A stretch of DNA of 64,000 nucleotides. Origin: Actomonas aquatica. Lineage in GTDB: Bacteria; Verrucomicrobiota; Verrucomicrobiia; Opitutales; Opitutaceae. The notes beneath the pieces were generated by a model, which was given only the letters and a program-made list of their open reading frames with translations, was not told where the DNA came from and made no database searches. The DNA is taken from NCBI RefSeq assembly GCF_019679435.2, contig NZ_CP139781.1:2232001-2296000 (forward strand), read 5' to 3'. Shown one piece after another: positions 45,225-54,356 of this stretch (position 1 is its first letter; each line of letters starts with the position of its first letter). Both the position numbers and the translations under genes were made by a program.

Positions 45225-46496
45225 ATGTCGCGTCCGTTCATCCGTCTCGCCCTGGCCCTCGGCCTCGCCTGCGCCGTCACCGCTGCCGCCACCTCGGCTG
45301 CCATCGAAAATCCCGTGCTCTACTGGAACGACCAGGCCCTGCACGCCACCCGCCTCTCGCGCAACCCGCCACCCGTGGCCGCGCTCCACCTCGGCACCTT
45401 CCACGCCGCCATCTTTGATACGGTCAACGGCTTCGACCAGACTTGGGAATCCTGGCTCGTCGACGAAGCCGCACCCGCCGACGCCAACCGCGACGCCGCC
45501 ATCGCCGCCGCCGCCTACCTCGTCCTGCAAAACATCTGGGGCAACGAGGTGAACCCGCGCGTCATGAAAAAGGCCTACGACGAAGCCCTCGCCGACTTGC
45601 CCGCCGACGCCTCCCGCGCCGCTGGCATCGTCTGGGGTCGCGCCGTCGCCCAACGTGTTCTCGACGAGCGCGCCAAGTCCGGCCTCGACCAACCCTACGC
45701 TGGCGAAATCTCCTCCACCGAAATCGGCAAATGGCGTGAGACCCCGCCCGCCTTCCGCCCGCCCGTCTCCCCCTCGGTCGCGCACGTGAAGCCCTTCGTG
45801 CTCACCTCCCCCGACCAGTTCCGCGCCCCGCCGCCGCTCCCGCTCGACTCCGCCGCATACGCCGACGAGCTCGCCTTCACCGCCAAGGTCGGCGCCCGCG
45901 ACGACGCCGAACGCGACGAATACCAAACCCTCTCCACGCCTTTCTGGGCCGACGACCTCGGCACCGCCACGCCCGCCGGCCACTGGTGCGTGATCGCTCA
46001 GGACGTTGCCCGCCGCAAGGAGTTCAGCGTCGAGCAGACCGCGCACCTGTTTGCCCTGCTCACCCTCGCCACCGCCGATGCCGGCATCTCCTCCTGGGAG
46101 TCCAAGTTCTACTACCTGCACTGGCGCCCCGAGACCGCCATCCGCGAGGTCACGCCCGCGGTCAACGCCCACGCCTCCGCCGAGCCGGAGTTCATTCCCA
46201 ACATGGCTTCCCCCGCGCACCCGACCTACACCTCCGCGCACTCCACCTTCACCGGCGCGTCTTCCCGCATCCTCGAACTCTACAACGGCAGCGACGACTT
46301 CGAGTTCACCTCCACCTCCGACGGTCTGCCCGGCGTCGTGCGATCCTACGAGAGTTTCTCCGAAGCCAGCATCGAGCTCAACATGAGCCGCGTCTGGGGC
46401 GGCATTCACACCATGCTCGACGTCGTCGAAGGCCGCCAAGCCGGCCTCAAGATCGCCGACTACGTCTTCGCTCACGCCCTGCGCCCGCGCGAGTAA
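45225..46496 (+). CDS. Vanadium-dependent haloperoxidase-like protein (PAP2 superfamily)
   Basis: A 423-residue exported enzyme. The signal peptide is residues about 1-26 (LALALGLACAVTAAAT). The PAP2-type vanadate/phosphate-binding motifs are present: KFYYLHWRPETAIREV, HPTYTSAHSTFTGASS and RVWGGIHTMLDVVEGRQAG, including the His and Arg residues that hold vanadate. Such proteins oxidise halides with hydrogen peroxide, or are non-specific phosphatases. The start at 45225 gives the signal peptide at the N-terminus. The FG-GAP protein follows on the same strand. Confidence 0.9.
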   Translation: MSRPFIRLALALGLACAVTAAATSAAIENPVLYWNDQALHATRLSRNPPPVAALHLGTFHAAIFDTVNGFDQTWESWLVDEAAPADANRDAAIAAAAYLVLQNIWGNEVNPRVMKKAYDEALADLPADASRAAGIVWGRAVAQRVLDERAKSGLDQPYAGEISSTEIGKWRETPPAFRPPVSPSVAHVKPFVLTSPDQFRAPPPLPLDSAAYADELAFTAKVGARDDAERDEYQTLSTPFWADDLGTATPAGHWCVIAQDVARRKEFSVEQTAHLFALLTLATADAGISSWESKFYYLHWRPETAIREVTPAVNAHASAEPEFIPNMASPAHPTYTSAHSTFTGASSRILELYNGSDDFEFTSTSDGLPGVVRSYESFSEASIELNMSRVWGGIHTMLDVVEGRQAGLKIADYVFAHALRPRE

Positions 46497-46612
46497 GCGC
46501 GCAACCCGCCAACCCCCTACGTGGCTACGAGCGTGAGCGAGTGGCCTCACCACCTGCCGAGCAAACGACCGACGGCAGGCCCCCTTTCTCTTACCCCAAA
46601 CCACCCGATCCC

Positions 46613-49600
46613 ATGCCCGCCCAACGAACCTTGCACCTCTTCGCTGGCGCCGCCCTCACCGCCGCCGTTCTCGCTTCGACCGCGCCCCTCGCCGCTCAGT
46701 CCGACGCTGCCTCCGCCCCCGCCGTCACCTCCCACCCGCTCGCCGCTCGCACCGCCGCCGCCGAGGGCGCCCCGCCCTTCACCCGCCTCTCCGCCGAGGA
46801 AACGGGCCTCACCGTGCCCAACCTCTACAACGACCCGCGCATGTGGGGTGACCGCTTCCGCGAATACACCCTCGGCGCCCTCGAAACCGGACTCGCCATC
46901 GCCGACTTCGACCGCGACGGCATGCCCGACATCTACGCCGTTTCCAAAAACGGTCCCAACGCTCTCTACCAACAAACCGTCGCCGGCCGTTTCCACGACA
47001 TCGCCCCCGCCTGCGGCGTCGACGTTGCCGATGACCCCGCCGGCCAGACCGGCGCCGCCGCCGTCGACCTCAACCAGGACGGCTGGCCCGACATCTACCT
47101 CTGCCGCCTCGACGCGCCCAACCTGCTCTTCATCAACAACGGCGACGGCACCTTCACCGAGATGGCCGCCGCCTACGGCCTCGCGATCCACGACGCCTCC
47201 GTGCACGCCTCCTTCGCCGACTACGATGGCGACGGCGACCTCGACGCCTACGTTGCCACCAACATCCTCGACTTCTCGCGCAGCCCCACCGGTCAACCCG
47301 ACTACCTCATGCGCAACAACGGTCCCGGCCCCGACGGCCATCCGACCTTCGAGAACGTTGCCCTCGACGCCGGCATCTGGGGCAAGTCCCAGGGCCACAC
47401 CGCCATCTGGTTCGACGCCAACCGCGACGGCTGGCCCGACATCTATGTCGCCAACGACTTCGAGACCCCCGACCGCTTCTACCTCAACAACGGCGACGGC
47501 ACCTTCACCGACGTCGTCGACGAACGCCTGCCTCACGTGACCTACTTCTCGATGGGCTCCGACGCCGGCGACCTCAACAACGACGGCGAGATCGACTTCA
47601 TCGTCGCCGACATGCGCGACCGCACCCGTGCCGGCTTCATGACCGGCATGGAGGAAATGGGCCGCGGTCTCTGGGAAATGGAACGCGTCGCCGAACTCAT
47701 TCCCCAATACATGTGGAACGCCGTCTACCTCGGCACCGGCACCGACTACTACGAAGAGGCCGCGTTCCTCACCGGCATGGAGGCCACCGGCTGGACCTGG
47801 GCCACCCGCATCGTCGACCTCGACGGCGACGGCCGCTCCGACCTCTTCTACACCAACGGCATGCTGCGCAACTTCGTCGATGCCGACCTTGTCGACCGCC
47901 AAAACGTCGCCCCCAATCTCACCGCCCGCGCCCGCGTCTGGCGCGACGCCCCCGTCCGCGCCGAACCCAACCTCGCCTACCGCAACGACGGCGATCTCGG
48001 TTTCACCGACGTATCCGAACTTTGGGGACTCAACCACACCGGCGTCTCCTTCGGCTGCGCCATCGCCGACCTCGATAACGACGGCGACCTCGACATCGTT
48101 TACGCCAACCTCGAAGGCCCGCCCACCATCGTGCGCAACGACCAGACCGGCCACCACCGCGTCGCCCTGCGCCTCGAAGGCCACGCCCCCAACCGCAACG
48201 CCATCGGCGCCGAGATCAGCCTTACCACCGCCGGCGGCACCCAGATCCGCCAGGTCTTCGGCGAGCGTGGCGTCGTCTCCTCCGAACTCGGCACGATCAT
48301 CTTCGGCTTGGGCGAGCATGACACCATCGAAGCGCTCAGCATCCGCTGGCCCGACGGGGCGACCTCCACCCTCACCGACGCCCCCGTCGACCGCCTGCTC
48401 GTCATCTCCCAACCGGCCCCCGCGCCCGACACCACGCGCCCGACCGCCACCCTGCACGCCGACCTCAGCGGCGCACTCTTCCGCGAAACTGCCGCCGAGC
48501 GTGGACTCGACTTCACCAGCGACGCCTACCCCTTGGAAGAACTCGCCCGCCAGCGCCTGCTGCCCCGCCGCCTCGGCCAGACCGCCCCCACGCTCGCCAC
48601 CGCCGACGTCAACGGCGACGGCATCACCGACGTCTTCGTCTCCGGTGCCCGCGCCCAAGCCGGCCAACTCTTCCTCGGCCAAGCCGATGGCACCTTCACC
48701 GTTGCTGCCAGCCAACCGTGGACCGAGGCCGCCGCCGCCGATGACACCGGCGCCCTCTTCCTCGACGCCAACCTCGACGGCCACCTCGATCTCTACATCG
48801 CCGCCGGCGGCGTTGAACCCACGCAAGGTGACCCGCTCCTCCACGACCGCGTCTACTTCGGCGACGGCGCAGGGAGCTTCACCCTCGGCCAGACGCTCAA
48901 GGACGGCACCAGCACCGACGCCGTCGCCTTCGATGGCCAAAATCTGCTCTTCGTCGGCGGCCGCTCCGTCCCCGGCGAATGGCCCAAAGCCCCGCGCTCC
49001 TTCCTCTATGTCACCAGTCCTGACGGTTTGGTCACCGTTGATGCGCCTGAACTTGCCGACCTCGGTATGGTCACCGACGCAACCTTCGCCGACCTTAACG
49101 CCGACGGTGAACCGGACCTCGTTGTATCCATCGAATGGGGACCGGTGAAAGTGTTCACCAACCACTCCGGCCACTTCACCGACGCCACCGCCGCCCTCGG
49201 CCTCGCCGACCGCACCGGCTGGTGGAGCGCGGTCAGCGTGAGCGATTTCAACGGCGACGGTCGCCCCGACATCCTCGCCGGCAACGTCGGCCTCAACACC
49301 AAATACTCCGCCTCGGCCGAGCGCCCCGCCACGATCTTCGCCGGCGACCTCGATGGCCGCGGCAACTTCGAAATTCTCGAAGCTCAATACGACACCGACG
49401 GCCAACTCTACCCCGTGCGGGGTCGCAGCAAATTGTCCTACTCGTTCGCCGCGATGCGTCGTCAGTTCCGCACCTTTGAACGCTTCGCCGCGGCCTCGGT
49501 TTACAACATCTTCGATTCCGAGCTGCTCAACGCCGCGCTCAAACTTGAAGCCACCGAACTGCGCAGCGGCGTTTATCTGCAGCAGGCTGACGGCACCTAC

Positions 49601-49921
49601 CGATTCGAAGCCCTACCCACCGCGGCCCAGCTCGCGCCCATCCACGGCTTCGTGCACGCCGACCTCGACGGGGACGGTCATGCCGACCTCTATGTGGCCG
49701 GCAACGACTTCAGTCCCGAGCCCTCGACCGGCCGCTTCGACGGCAGCATCGGCCGCCTCTTCCTCGGCGAGGGGCAAGGAAACCTCACCGAAATCAGCCC
49801 CGGCAACTCCGGCCTCGTCGTCCCCGGCGACACCCGCGCCCTCACCCTCCTCGACGGCGAAACTCCCCGCCTCCTCACCGCCACCGCCCAAGGCCCCCTC
49901 CGCCTCTTCGAACGCCGATAA
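46613..49921 (+). CDS. Secreted FG-GAP/VCBS and ASPIC-domain protein (CRTAC1-like)
   Basis: A 1102-residue exported protein. After a signal peptide (HLFAGAALTAAVLASTAPLAAQ) come many FG-GAP/VCBS units with Ca-binding loops such as DFDRDGMPDIYAVSKNG, DLNQDGWPDIYLCR and DANRDGWPDIYVANDF. In the middle lies an ASPIC/UnbV domain (GAEISLTTAGGTQIRQV, GLGEHDTIEALSIRWPDG), followed by more FG-GAP units. This architecture suits a beta-propeller surface or periplasmic protein of the CRTAC1 type, common in Verrucomicrobia, that may bind sugars or matrix. Activity unknown. It follows the haloperoxidase gene by 116 bases. Confidence 0.9.
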   Translation: MPAQRTLHLFAGAALTAAVLASTAPLAAQSDAASAPAVTSHPLAARTAAAEGAPPFTRLSAEETGLTVPNLYNDPRMWGDRFREYTLGALETGLAIADFDRDGMPDIYAVSKNGPNALYQQTVAGRFHDIAPACGVDVADDPAGQTGAAAVDLNQDGWPDIYLCRLDAPNLLFINNGDGTFTEMAAAYGLAIHDASVHASFADYDGDGDLDAYVATNILDFSRSPTGQPDYLMRNNGPGPDGHPTFENVALDAGIWGKSQGHTAIWFDANRDGWPDIYVANDFETPDRFYLNNGDGTFTDVVDERLPHVTYFSMGSDAGDLNNDGEIDFIVADMRDRTRAGFMTGMEEMGRGLWEMERVAELIPQYMWNAVYLGTGTDYYEEAAFLTGMEATGWTWATRIVDLDGDGRSDLFYTNGMLRNFVDADLVDRQNVAPNLTARARVWRDAPVRAEPNLAYRNDGDLGFTDVSELWGLNHTGVSFGCAIADLDNDGDLDIVYANLEGPPTIVRNDQTGHHRVALRLEGHAPNRNAIGAEISLTTAGGTQIRQVFGERGVVSSELGTIIFGLGEHDTIEALSIRWPDGATSTLTDAPVDRLLVISQPAPAPDTTRPTATLHADLSGALFRETAAERGLDFTSDAYPLEELARQRLLPRRLGQTAPTLATADVNGDGITDVFVSGARAQAGQLFLGQADGTFTVAASQPWTEAAAADDTGALFLDANLDGHLDLYIAAGGVEPTQGDPLLHDRVYFGDGAGSFTLGQTLKDGTSTDAVAFDGQNLLFVGGRSVPGEWPKAPRSFLYVTSPDGLVTVDAPELADLGMVTDATFADLNADGEPDLVVSIEWGPVKVFTNHSGHFTDATAALGLADRTGWWSAVSVSDFNGDGRPDILAGNVGLNTKYSASAERPATIFAGDLDGRGNFEILEAQYDTDGQLYPVRGRSKLSYSFAAMRRQFRTFERFAAASVYNIFDSELLNAALKLEATELRSGVYLQQADGTYRFEALPTAAQLAPIHGFVHADLDGDGHADLYVAGNDFSPEPSTGRFDGSIGRLFLGEGQGNLTEISPGNSGLVVPGDTRALTLLDGETPRLLTATAQGPLRLFERR

Positions 49922-50083
49922 CCCCAGCCTAAGGGGTCAATCTTATATTCTTGATTTCCTGACTCTAAACAACTCCGCGCCGACCATTGCTCGCCTTCTG
50001 GACTTGCCCCTCCGGCGCTCCTGATTCCCCATCACCATTCAAGTTTAGCCCCTGCCCCACACCCGATCTGCCCCTGCTCCGCC

Positions 50084-51766
50084 ATGATCTCGCATCGTTC
50101 GTTGCTGACCTCTGCCCTGCTCGCAATCTCGACCCTTTCTGCCACCGCCGCCGTGGATTGGCTCGACTCCCTCGACGCGGGCCAAGCCGCTGCCACCGAG
50201 CGCAATCTTCCGCTCTATCTCCACATCGGCGATCCGCTCAACGAGCTCACCGGCGCCATGGCGCGCCAGACCTTCGCCAATGACGAGGTCTCGGCCTTCC
50301 TCAACGAGCACTTCGTCTGCGTCCACCTCAACCGCGACGATGCCCCCGCCCTCGCCGGCTTCGGCCAACAATGGCTCGCCGCTGATCAGAAACTCCCCGG
50401 CTGGCCACTCAACCTCTGGTTCACCCCCGACCTCCAGCCCATCGAAGGCGCATCCTACCTGCCCCCCACCGAGGAGTGGGGTCGTGAGGGTTTCATGGTG
50501 GTGGCCGGTCGCATCGCCGAACGCTGGGGAGCCGACGCCGAGTCCGTGCAACAAGGCACCGCCGCCACCCAGCGCCTCATCGCCGACTACCTGCCCTTCG
50601 CCGCCGAGCCGCCTGCCGACCTCGACGCCGCCCTCGCCACCGCCGCCTCAGATTGGCTCGCCCGCTACAACGCCGAGCTCGGCACGTTCGGCGAAGCGCC
50701 TCACGGTATCGAACCGGAACTCATCCGCTTCCTCATCGCCCGCGGCGGCGACGCCCGCGCCACCGCCCTCGCCTCGCTCAAGGCACGCATTCTCAGCCCC
50801 CTGCGCGATCCCATTGACGGCGGTTTCTATCGCGCCACCGCTGACAGCGAAGCCCGCCTCCCGGTCTTCCAAAAACGTCTCACCGATCAGGCCCGCATCG
50901 CCCTCGCCTGCATGGATGCCGCCGCCGTGAGTGACGACCCCATCTACGCCGCGGCCGCCAAGAGCGCGCTCGACTACGCCATCAACCGCCTGAGCCCGGT
51001 TGGCGACGGCACCTTCGTCATTGGCGAAGATGCCACCGCGCCCGAATCCGTCGCCCACCAGACGTGGCTTTGGAACGATCTCGTCGCGCTGGTCGGCGAA
51101 GACATGGCCACCGCACTCGGTGCCCGCGCTGACGGCAACGTCAACGCCGACGAAGACCTCGAAGGCCACCATGCCGGCCGCAACGTGCTCGACGCCGATC
51201 CCATTACGATGCGTCCGCAGCACATGTTCGATCTGCGCGCCAAGGTGCTCTTCGCCCGCGCCGATTTCGCCGCCGTGGTCGTCGATCACACCGCCACCGC
51301 GGCCGCCCACGCGCTCATGTATCACGCCATGAAACGCTCCGAAGCGGAGCTCGGCGACCTCGACCACGGCGCCTACGCCCTCGGCACCAAAGCCGCCCTG
51401 CTGCGCGACTTTTCCGCCGGCACCGAGTTCTTCTCGCGCACCTCCCGCAGCGAAGTCCCGGCCACGCCCGAAGACTACGTGCTCACCGCCCTCGCCTTCG
51501 AAGATCCCGCGCTCGCGGCCGCCGTGGACGAGAAGTTCTACGACGACGAACTCGGCCTCTACTACGTCACGTCCGACGAGGTGCTCGGCCTGCGTCCGCT
51601 GTGGTGGACGCCGGGTGCCGGCGACCTCCCGGCCCCGACGGTGTGGCGCGTGATGCTTGGCAACGCGCCCGCGCTCATGGTCGACGAGCTCACTCTACCC
51701 TTCGAAAACCCCGACGTGCCGCCCGCCGGCGCCGTTCTGCTCGCGTTGCAACAAACCCTGAACTGA
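50084..51766 (+). CDS. Exported DUF255/YyaL-like protein lacking CxxC
   Basis: A 560-residue exported protein with signal peptide (about 1-22, LAISTLSATAAVD). The N-terminal thioredoxin-like part (22-160) resembles DUF255 (YyaL/SSP411-type): LPLYLHIGDPLNELTGAMARQ occupies the place of the usual YSTCHWCHVM, so the catalytic CxxC is missing. The C-terminal 400 residues form an (alpha/alpha) barrel-like region (GGFYRATADSEARLPVFQKR, LTALAFEDPALA). Without the cysteines it cannot be a thiol oxidoreductase, so it is probably a divergent family member with another role, or exported sugar-related. The following gene is 100 bases downstream. Confidence 0.75.
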   Translation: MISHRSLLTSALLAISTLSATAAVDWLDSLDAGQAAATERNLPLYLHIGDPLNELTGAMARQTFANDEVSAFLNEHFVCVHLNRDDAPALAGFGQQWLAADQKLPGWPLNLWFTPDLQPIEGASYLPPTEEWGREGFMVVAGRIAERWGADAESVQQGTAATQRLIADYLPFAAEPPADLDAALATAASDWLARYNAELGTFGEAPHGIEPELIRFLIARGGDARATALASLKARILSPLRDPIDGGFYRATADSEARLPVFQKRLTDQARIALACMDAAAVSDDPIYAAAAKSALDYAINRLSPVGDGTFVIGEDATAPESVAHQTWLWNDLVALVGEDMATALGARADGNVNADEDLEGHHAGRNVLDADPITMRPQHMFDLRAKVLFARADFAAVVVDHTATAAAHALMYHAMKRSEAELGDLDHGAYALGTKAALLRDFSAGTEFFSRTSRSEVPATPEDYVLTALAFEDPALAAAVDEKFYDDELGLYYVTSDEVLGLRPLWWTPGAGDLPAPTVWRVMLGNAPALMVDELTLPFENPDVPPAGAVLLALQQTLN

Positions 51767-51865
51767 CGCGCCACGAATCGGGCGGCGGGCGATTACAAAC
51801 AAGCCGCCGGTCCCGCTCGCATTGTCGATGCAACCACGTCACCACACGCGACGTCTACTTGCTCG

Positions 51866-53086
51866 ATGCGAACCCCGTCAGCGCTCCGCTGTCACCCCGG
51901 CCCTCTCCGTCTGCTCTTTGCAGGCTTGCTGCTGACTGCGCTCATCGGGCGACCGCTGGACTTAAGCGCCGAAAGTCCCACTCCGCAGGTGGGCAGCCAA
52001 TGGGATGAAACCAGCGAGTCTTACATCGAGCGCCACGAGATCACCCTCACCGCTCCGGCCGCCGCGATCCGTGCCTACCGCGAAGCGTTTACGCAACGCG
52101 AATGGTTTATCGGCGCCGAGTCGCGCAGCGCGTTTATGGGGCTGTTGTTCGGCCTCGAACTGCGTCCGGCCATCCGCGACCAGATCCTCGACCCGAGCCA
52201 CTGGGAAGCCCTGCCGGATGGCGGCTTTCGGGTGCAACCGCCGCTCGAGCTCCAACGCGCCTTCACCTCGGCCGAGCGGCGTGAACTCTACCAACTGCTG
52301 GCGACCTGGACCCCCAACAAAGTCGAACGCTGGCCACTCGTCGCCAACCACGAGACCGACTTCACTCGCTGGCAAGCAGCCGGCGTTCCGTCCGCGCTGA
52401 TCGCTCGCTTTCGCGAACTCAGTTATCCGTTCGCCGGCGGCTGGGCCTGCAGCGATTACGCGGTCATCGCGGCCGAGTTCCCGAATCCCGCCATCCTGCA
52501 ACGCTGGTTGCGCGAAGTCTCCAGCGTGCGGACCATCGTGCCCCACCTGCGCCTCTCGACGACACGCTCGGTCTCCCGCGCACTCGCCTACTGGACAGCC
52601 GATGGCAACAACCCCTTCGCGCGCCCACTGCTCGAAGCGCTGCTCGAATCGGAGACCGAAAACGACATCGATCTCGCCAGCATCCTGCCCGCCGCCGCGC
52701 GCGCTCTCTCCTTCGAGCTCTCCCCCGATGACGTGCGCCATGACTTCACCCGCCAAAGCCTCATCGTCTCCACCAGTCTGGCGGTGCCGCCGCAGCACCT
52801 CGACCAACTCGACCGTTTCTTCAATTGGTTTGAGCGCAATTTTCGCACCGTCAGCGATCCGCCGCGCTTCGGGGATATCTGGAGCTTCGAATCCGCCCCC
52901 GACACCGCCCCCGGCATTCCCTACGCCTGCGCCCACGTCGTGCGCGATCTCGTCTTTGCCCGCGATCCGGCGGGCCTCGGCGTCTGGCGCTTCATGACGC
53001 TGGCCGAACTCACGCGGCGCAACCCTCACTTCACCGACGGCCACTTTGTCCATCTGCGCTATTCACCGCCCGTGCCCAAATCATGA
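51866..53086 (+). CDS. Exported protein of unknown function, paralogue of the next gene
   Basis: A 406-residue exported protein (signal peptide about 13-36, LLFAGLLLTALIGRPLDLSAE). I do not recognise a named family. The C-terminal segment DPPRFGDIWSFESAPDTAPGI, followed by ACAHVVRDLVFARD, parallels the next gene's PPYAFGDVWALFVRDTPDA and LAVHLADDLVLTKNG, which shows common origin. The stop overlaps the next start by four bases (ATGA type), so the pair is translationally coupled. The possible cysteine of the papain-like pattern is not seen at the matching position. Confidence 0.7.
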   Translation: MRTPSALRCHPGPLRLLFAGLLLTALIGRPLDLSAESPTPQVGSQWDETSESYIERHEITLTAPAAAIRAYREAFTQREWFIGAESRSAFMGLLFGLELRPAIRDQILDPSHWEALPDGGFRVQPPLELQRAFTSAERRELYQLLATWTPNKVERWPLVANHETDFTRWQAAGVPSALIARFRELSYPFAGGWACSDYAVIAAEFPNPAILQRWLREVSSVRTIVPHLRLSTTRSVSRALAYWTADGNNPFARPLLEALLESETENDIDLASILPAAARALSFELSPDDVRHDFTRQSLIVSTSLAVPPQHLDQLDRFFNWFERNFRTVSDPPRFGDIWSFESAPDTAPGIPYACAHVVRDLVFARDPAGLGVWRFMTLAELTRRNPHFTDGHFVHLRYSPPVPKS

Positions 53087-54285
53087 ATACAATGCTTTGG
53101 CGAGGAGCCATCGGTTTGATGGCATGGTTGGCCGGTTGCTTCGCCGCCACCGCCCAACCCTCCGCCCCCGAACTGCGCCACGGGCCCTGGGGCACGCTCC
53201 GGGTGAGTTCGTTCTGGCTGCGCACGCCCGAAACCGTGATCGCCAGTGCGCCGTTGCCCGACGCCAGCGAGTGGATCTTCGCCGGTCTCAGTCCGGCCGA
53301 TGCCACCGCTCTGCTCACCTCGGTCGGGCTGTCGCTGACCGAGCTCCCTCACACCGTTATCACGCCCGACGACGACGCCCCGACGCTCGCCGTGCAGGTC
53401 CCCGCTGACCTGCGCCGCCACCTCACCGCCCGCACCCGCGAGGTGATCTACCCGATCCTTGCGCGTTCCGCGTTCAATCCCGCCCACGTCACGCCGTTCC
53501 AGGTTCCGAGCGACGCTCAGCTCGAGCGCAGCCAGCTCGCCCCTGCGCTCCTCTCCGCCCTGCGCGAACTCAGCTTCACGGTGCGCGGCCAACGCCTGTT
53601 GGTCGACGCCGACCTGCTCCTGCCCCTCGCCACCGATGCCGACCAACGCCGTCTGCTCCTGCGACTGCTCCATCGCTACGAAGCGTTACGCGTGGAACTG
53701 CTGCGGGAAACCCTCGACCAAGCCGACGCCGCCAACACCTACTGGAATCCCCACGGCGAAGATCCCCTCACGCCCTGGCTCGAACGCTTTGCGACCTCCC
53801 CGCAGCTTGAGTCCACCGATATCGGCAACCTGCTGCCGCCGCTGCCCCGCCGTCTCCTGCACAGTTTCCCCGACGCCGCCAACAGCCCGGCCGATGCGAA
53901 CTGTTTTTGGACCTCGCTCAACTTCTTCCGGCGCGATCCCAACGACCGGCTGCTCCCCTACCAATTTGAGGACGACCAGAGCGAAGCCACCGCCCGCGCC
54001 GAACTCGCCCAAAACTACACGCCGGCCACCCCGCCCTACGCCTTTGGCGACGTGTGGGCCCTCTTCGTGCGCGACACCCCGGATGCCCGCCCCCGCCTCA
54101 TCCATCTCGCCGTGCACCTCGCGGACGACCTGGTCCTGACCAAAAACGGCGCCGGCAAAATCACCCCCTTCATGATCACCCGGCTTTCCGCGGTGACCGG
54201 TTACTACGGCTGGGCGCAGGACCTGACCGTGCGGGTCTACCGGCCCCGCCCCGGTAGCCCGGCCATGCCCGCACCGGCGCTTTGA
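53083..54285 (+). CDS. Exported protein of unknown function, papain-like pattern
   Basis: A 400-residue exported protein (signal peptide about 1-24, LMAWLAGCFAATAQ). The segment ANCFWTSLNFFRRDPNDR has a cysteine followed by a hydrophobic helix; later FGDVWALFV and HLAVHLADDLVLTKNG provide a histidine and an Asp pattern like NlpC/P60-type papain folds. It overlaps its upstream paralogue by four bases. A cell-wall or protein-processing hydrolase is a fair guess, but the match is by pattern only. Confidence 0.7.
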   Translation: MNTMLWRGAIGLMAWLAGCFAATAQPSAPELRHGPWGTLRVSSFWLRTPETVIASAPLPDASEWIFAGLSPADATALLTSVGLSLTELPHTVITPDDDAPTLAVQVPADLRRHLTARTREVIYPILARSAFNPAHVTPFQVPSDAQLERSQLAPALLSALRELSFTVRGQRLLVDADLLLPLATDADQRRLLLRLLHRYEALRVELLRETLDQADAANTYWNPHGEDPLTPWLERFATSPQLESTDIGNLLPPLPRRLLHSFPDAANSPADANCFWTSLNFFRRDPNDRLLPYQFEDDQSEATARAELAQNYTPATPPYAFGDVWALFVRDTPDARPRLIHLAVHLADDLVLTKNGAGKITPFMITRLSAVTGYYGWAQDLTVRVYRPRPGSPAMPAPAL

Positions 54286-54356
54286 ACGCAGCCGCGACGA
54301 TTTCAACGTTTCCGAAGTCCGCCTGACCCGCTTTGCTCGGACACCCCTTCCGACGC

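Noticed and set aside
46547..49405. Long minus-strand frame opposite the FG-GAP protein
   Set aside because: Its regular glycine/valine pattern is the mirror of the repeated DGDG-type codons.
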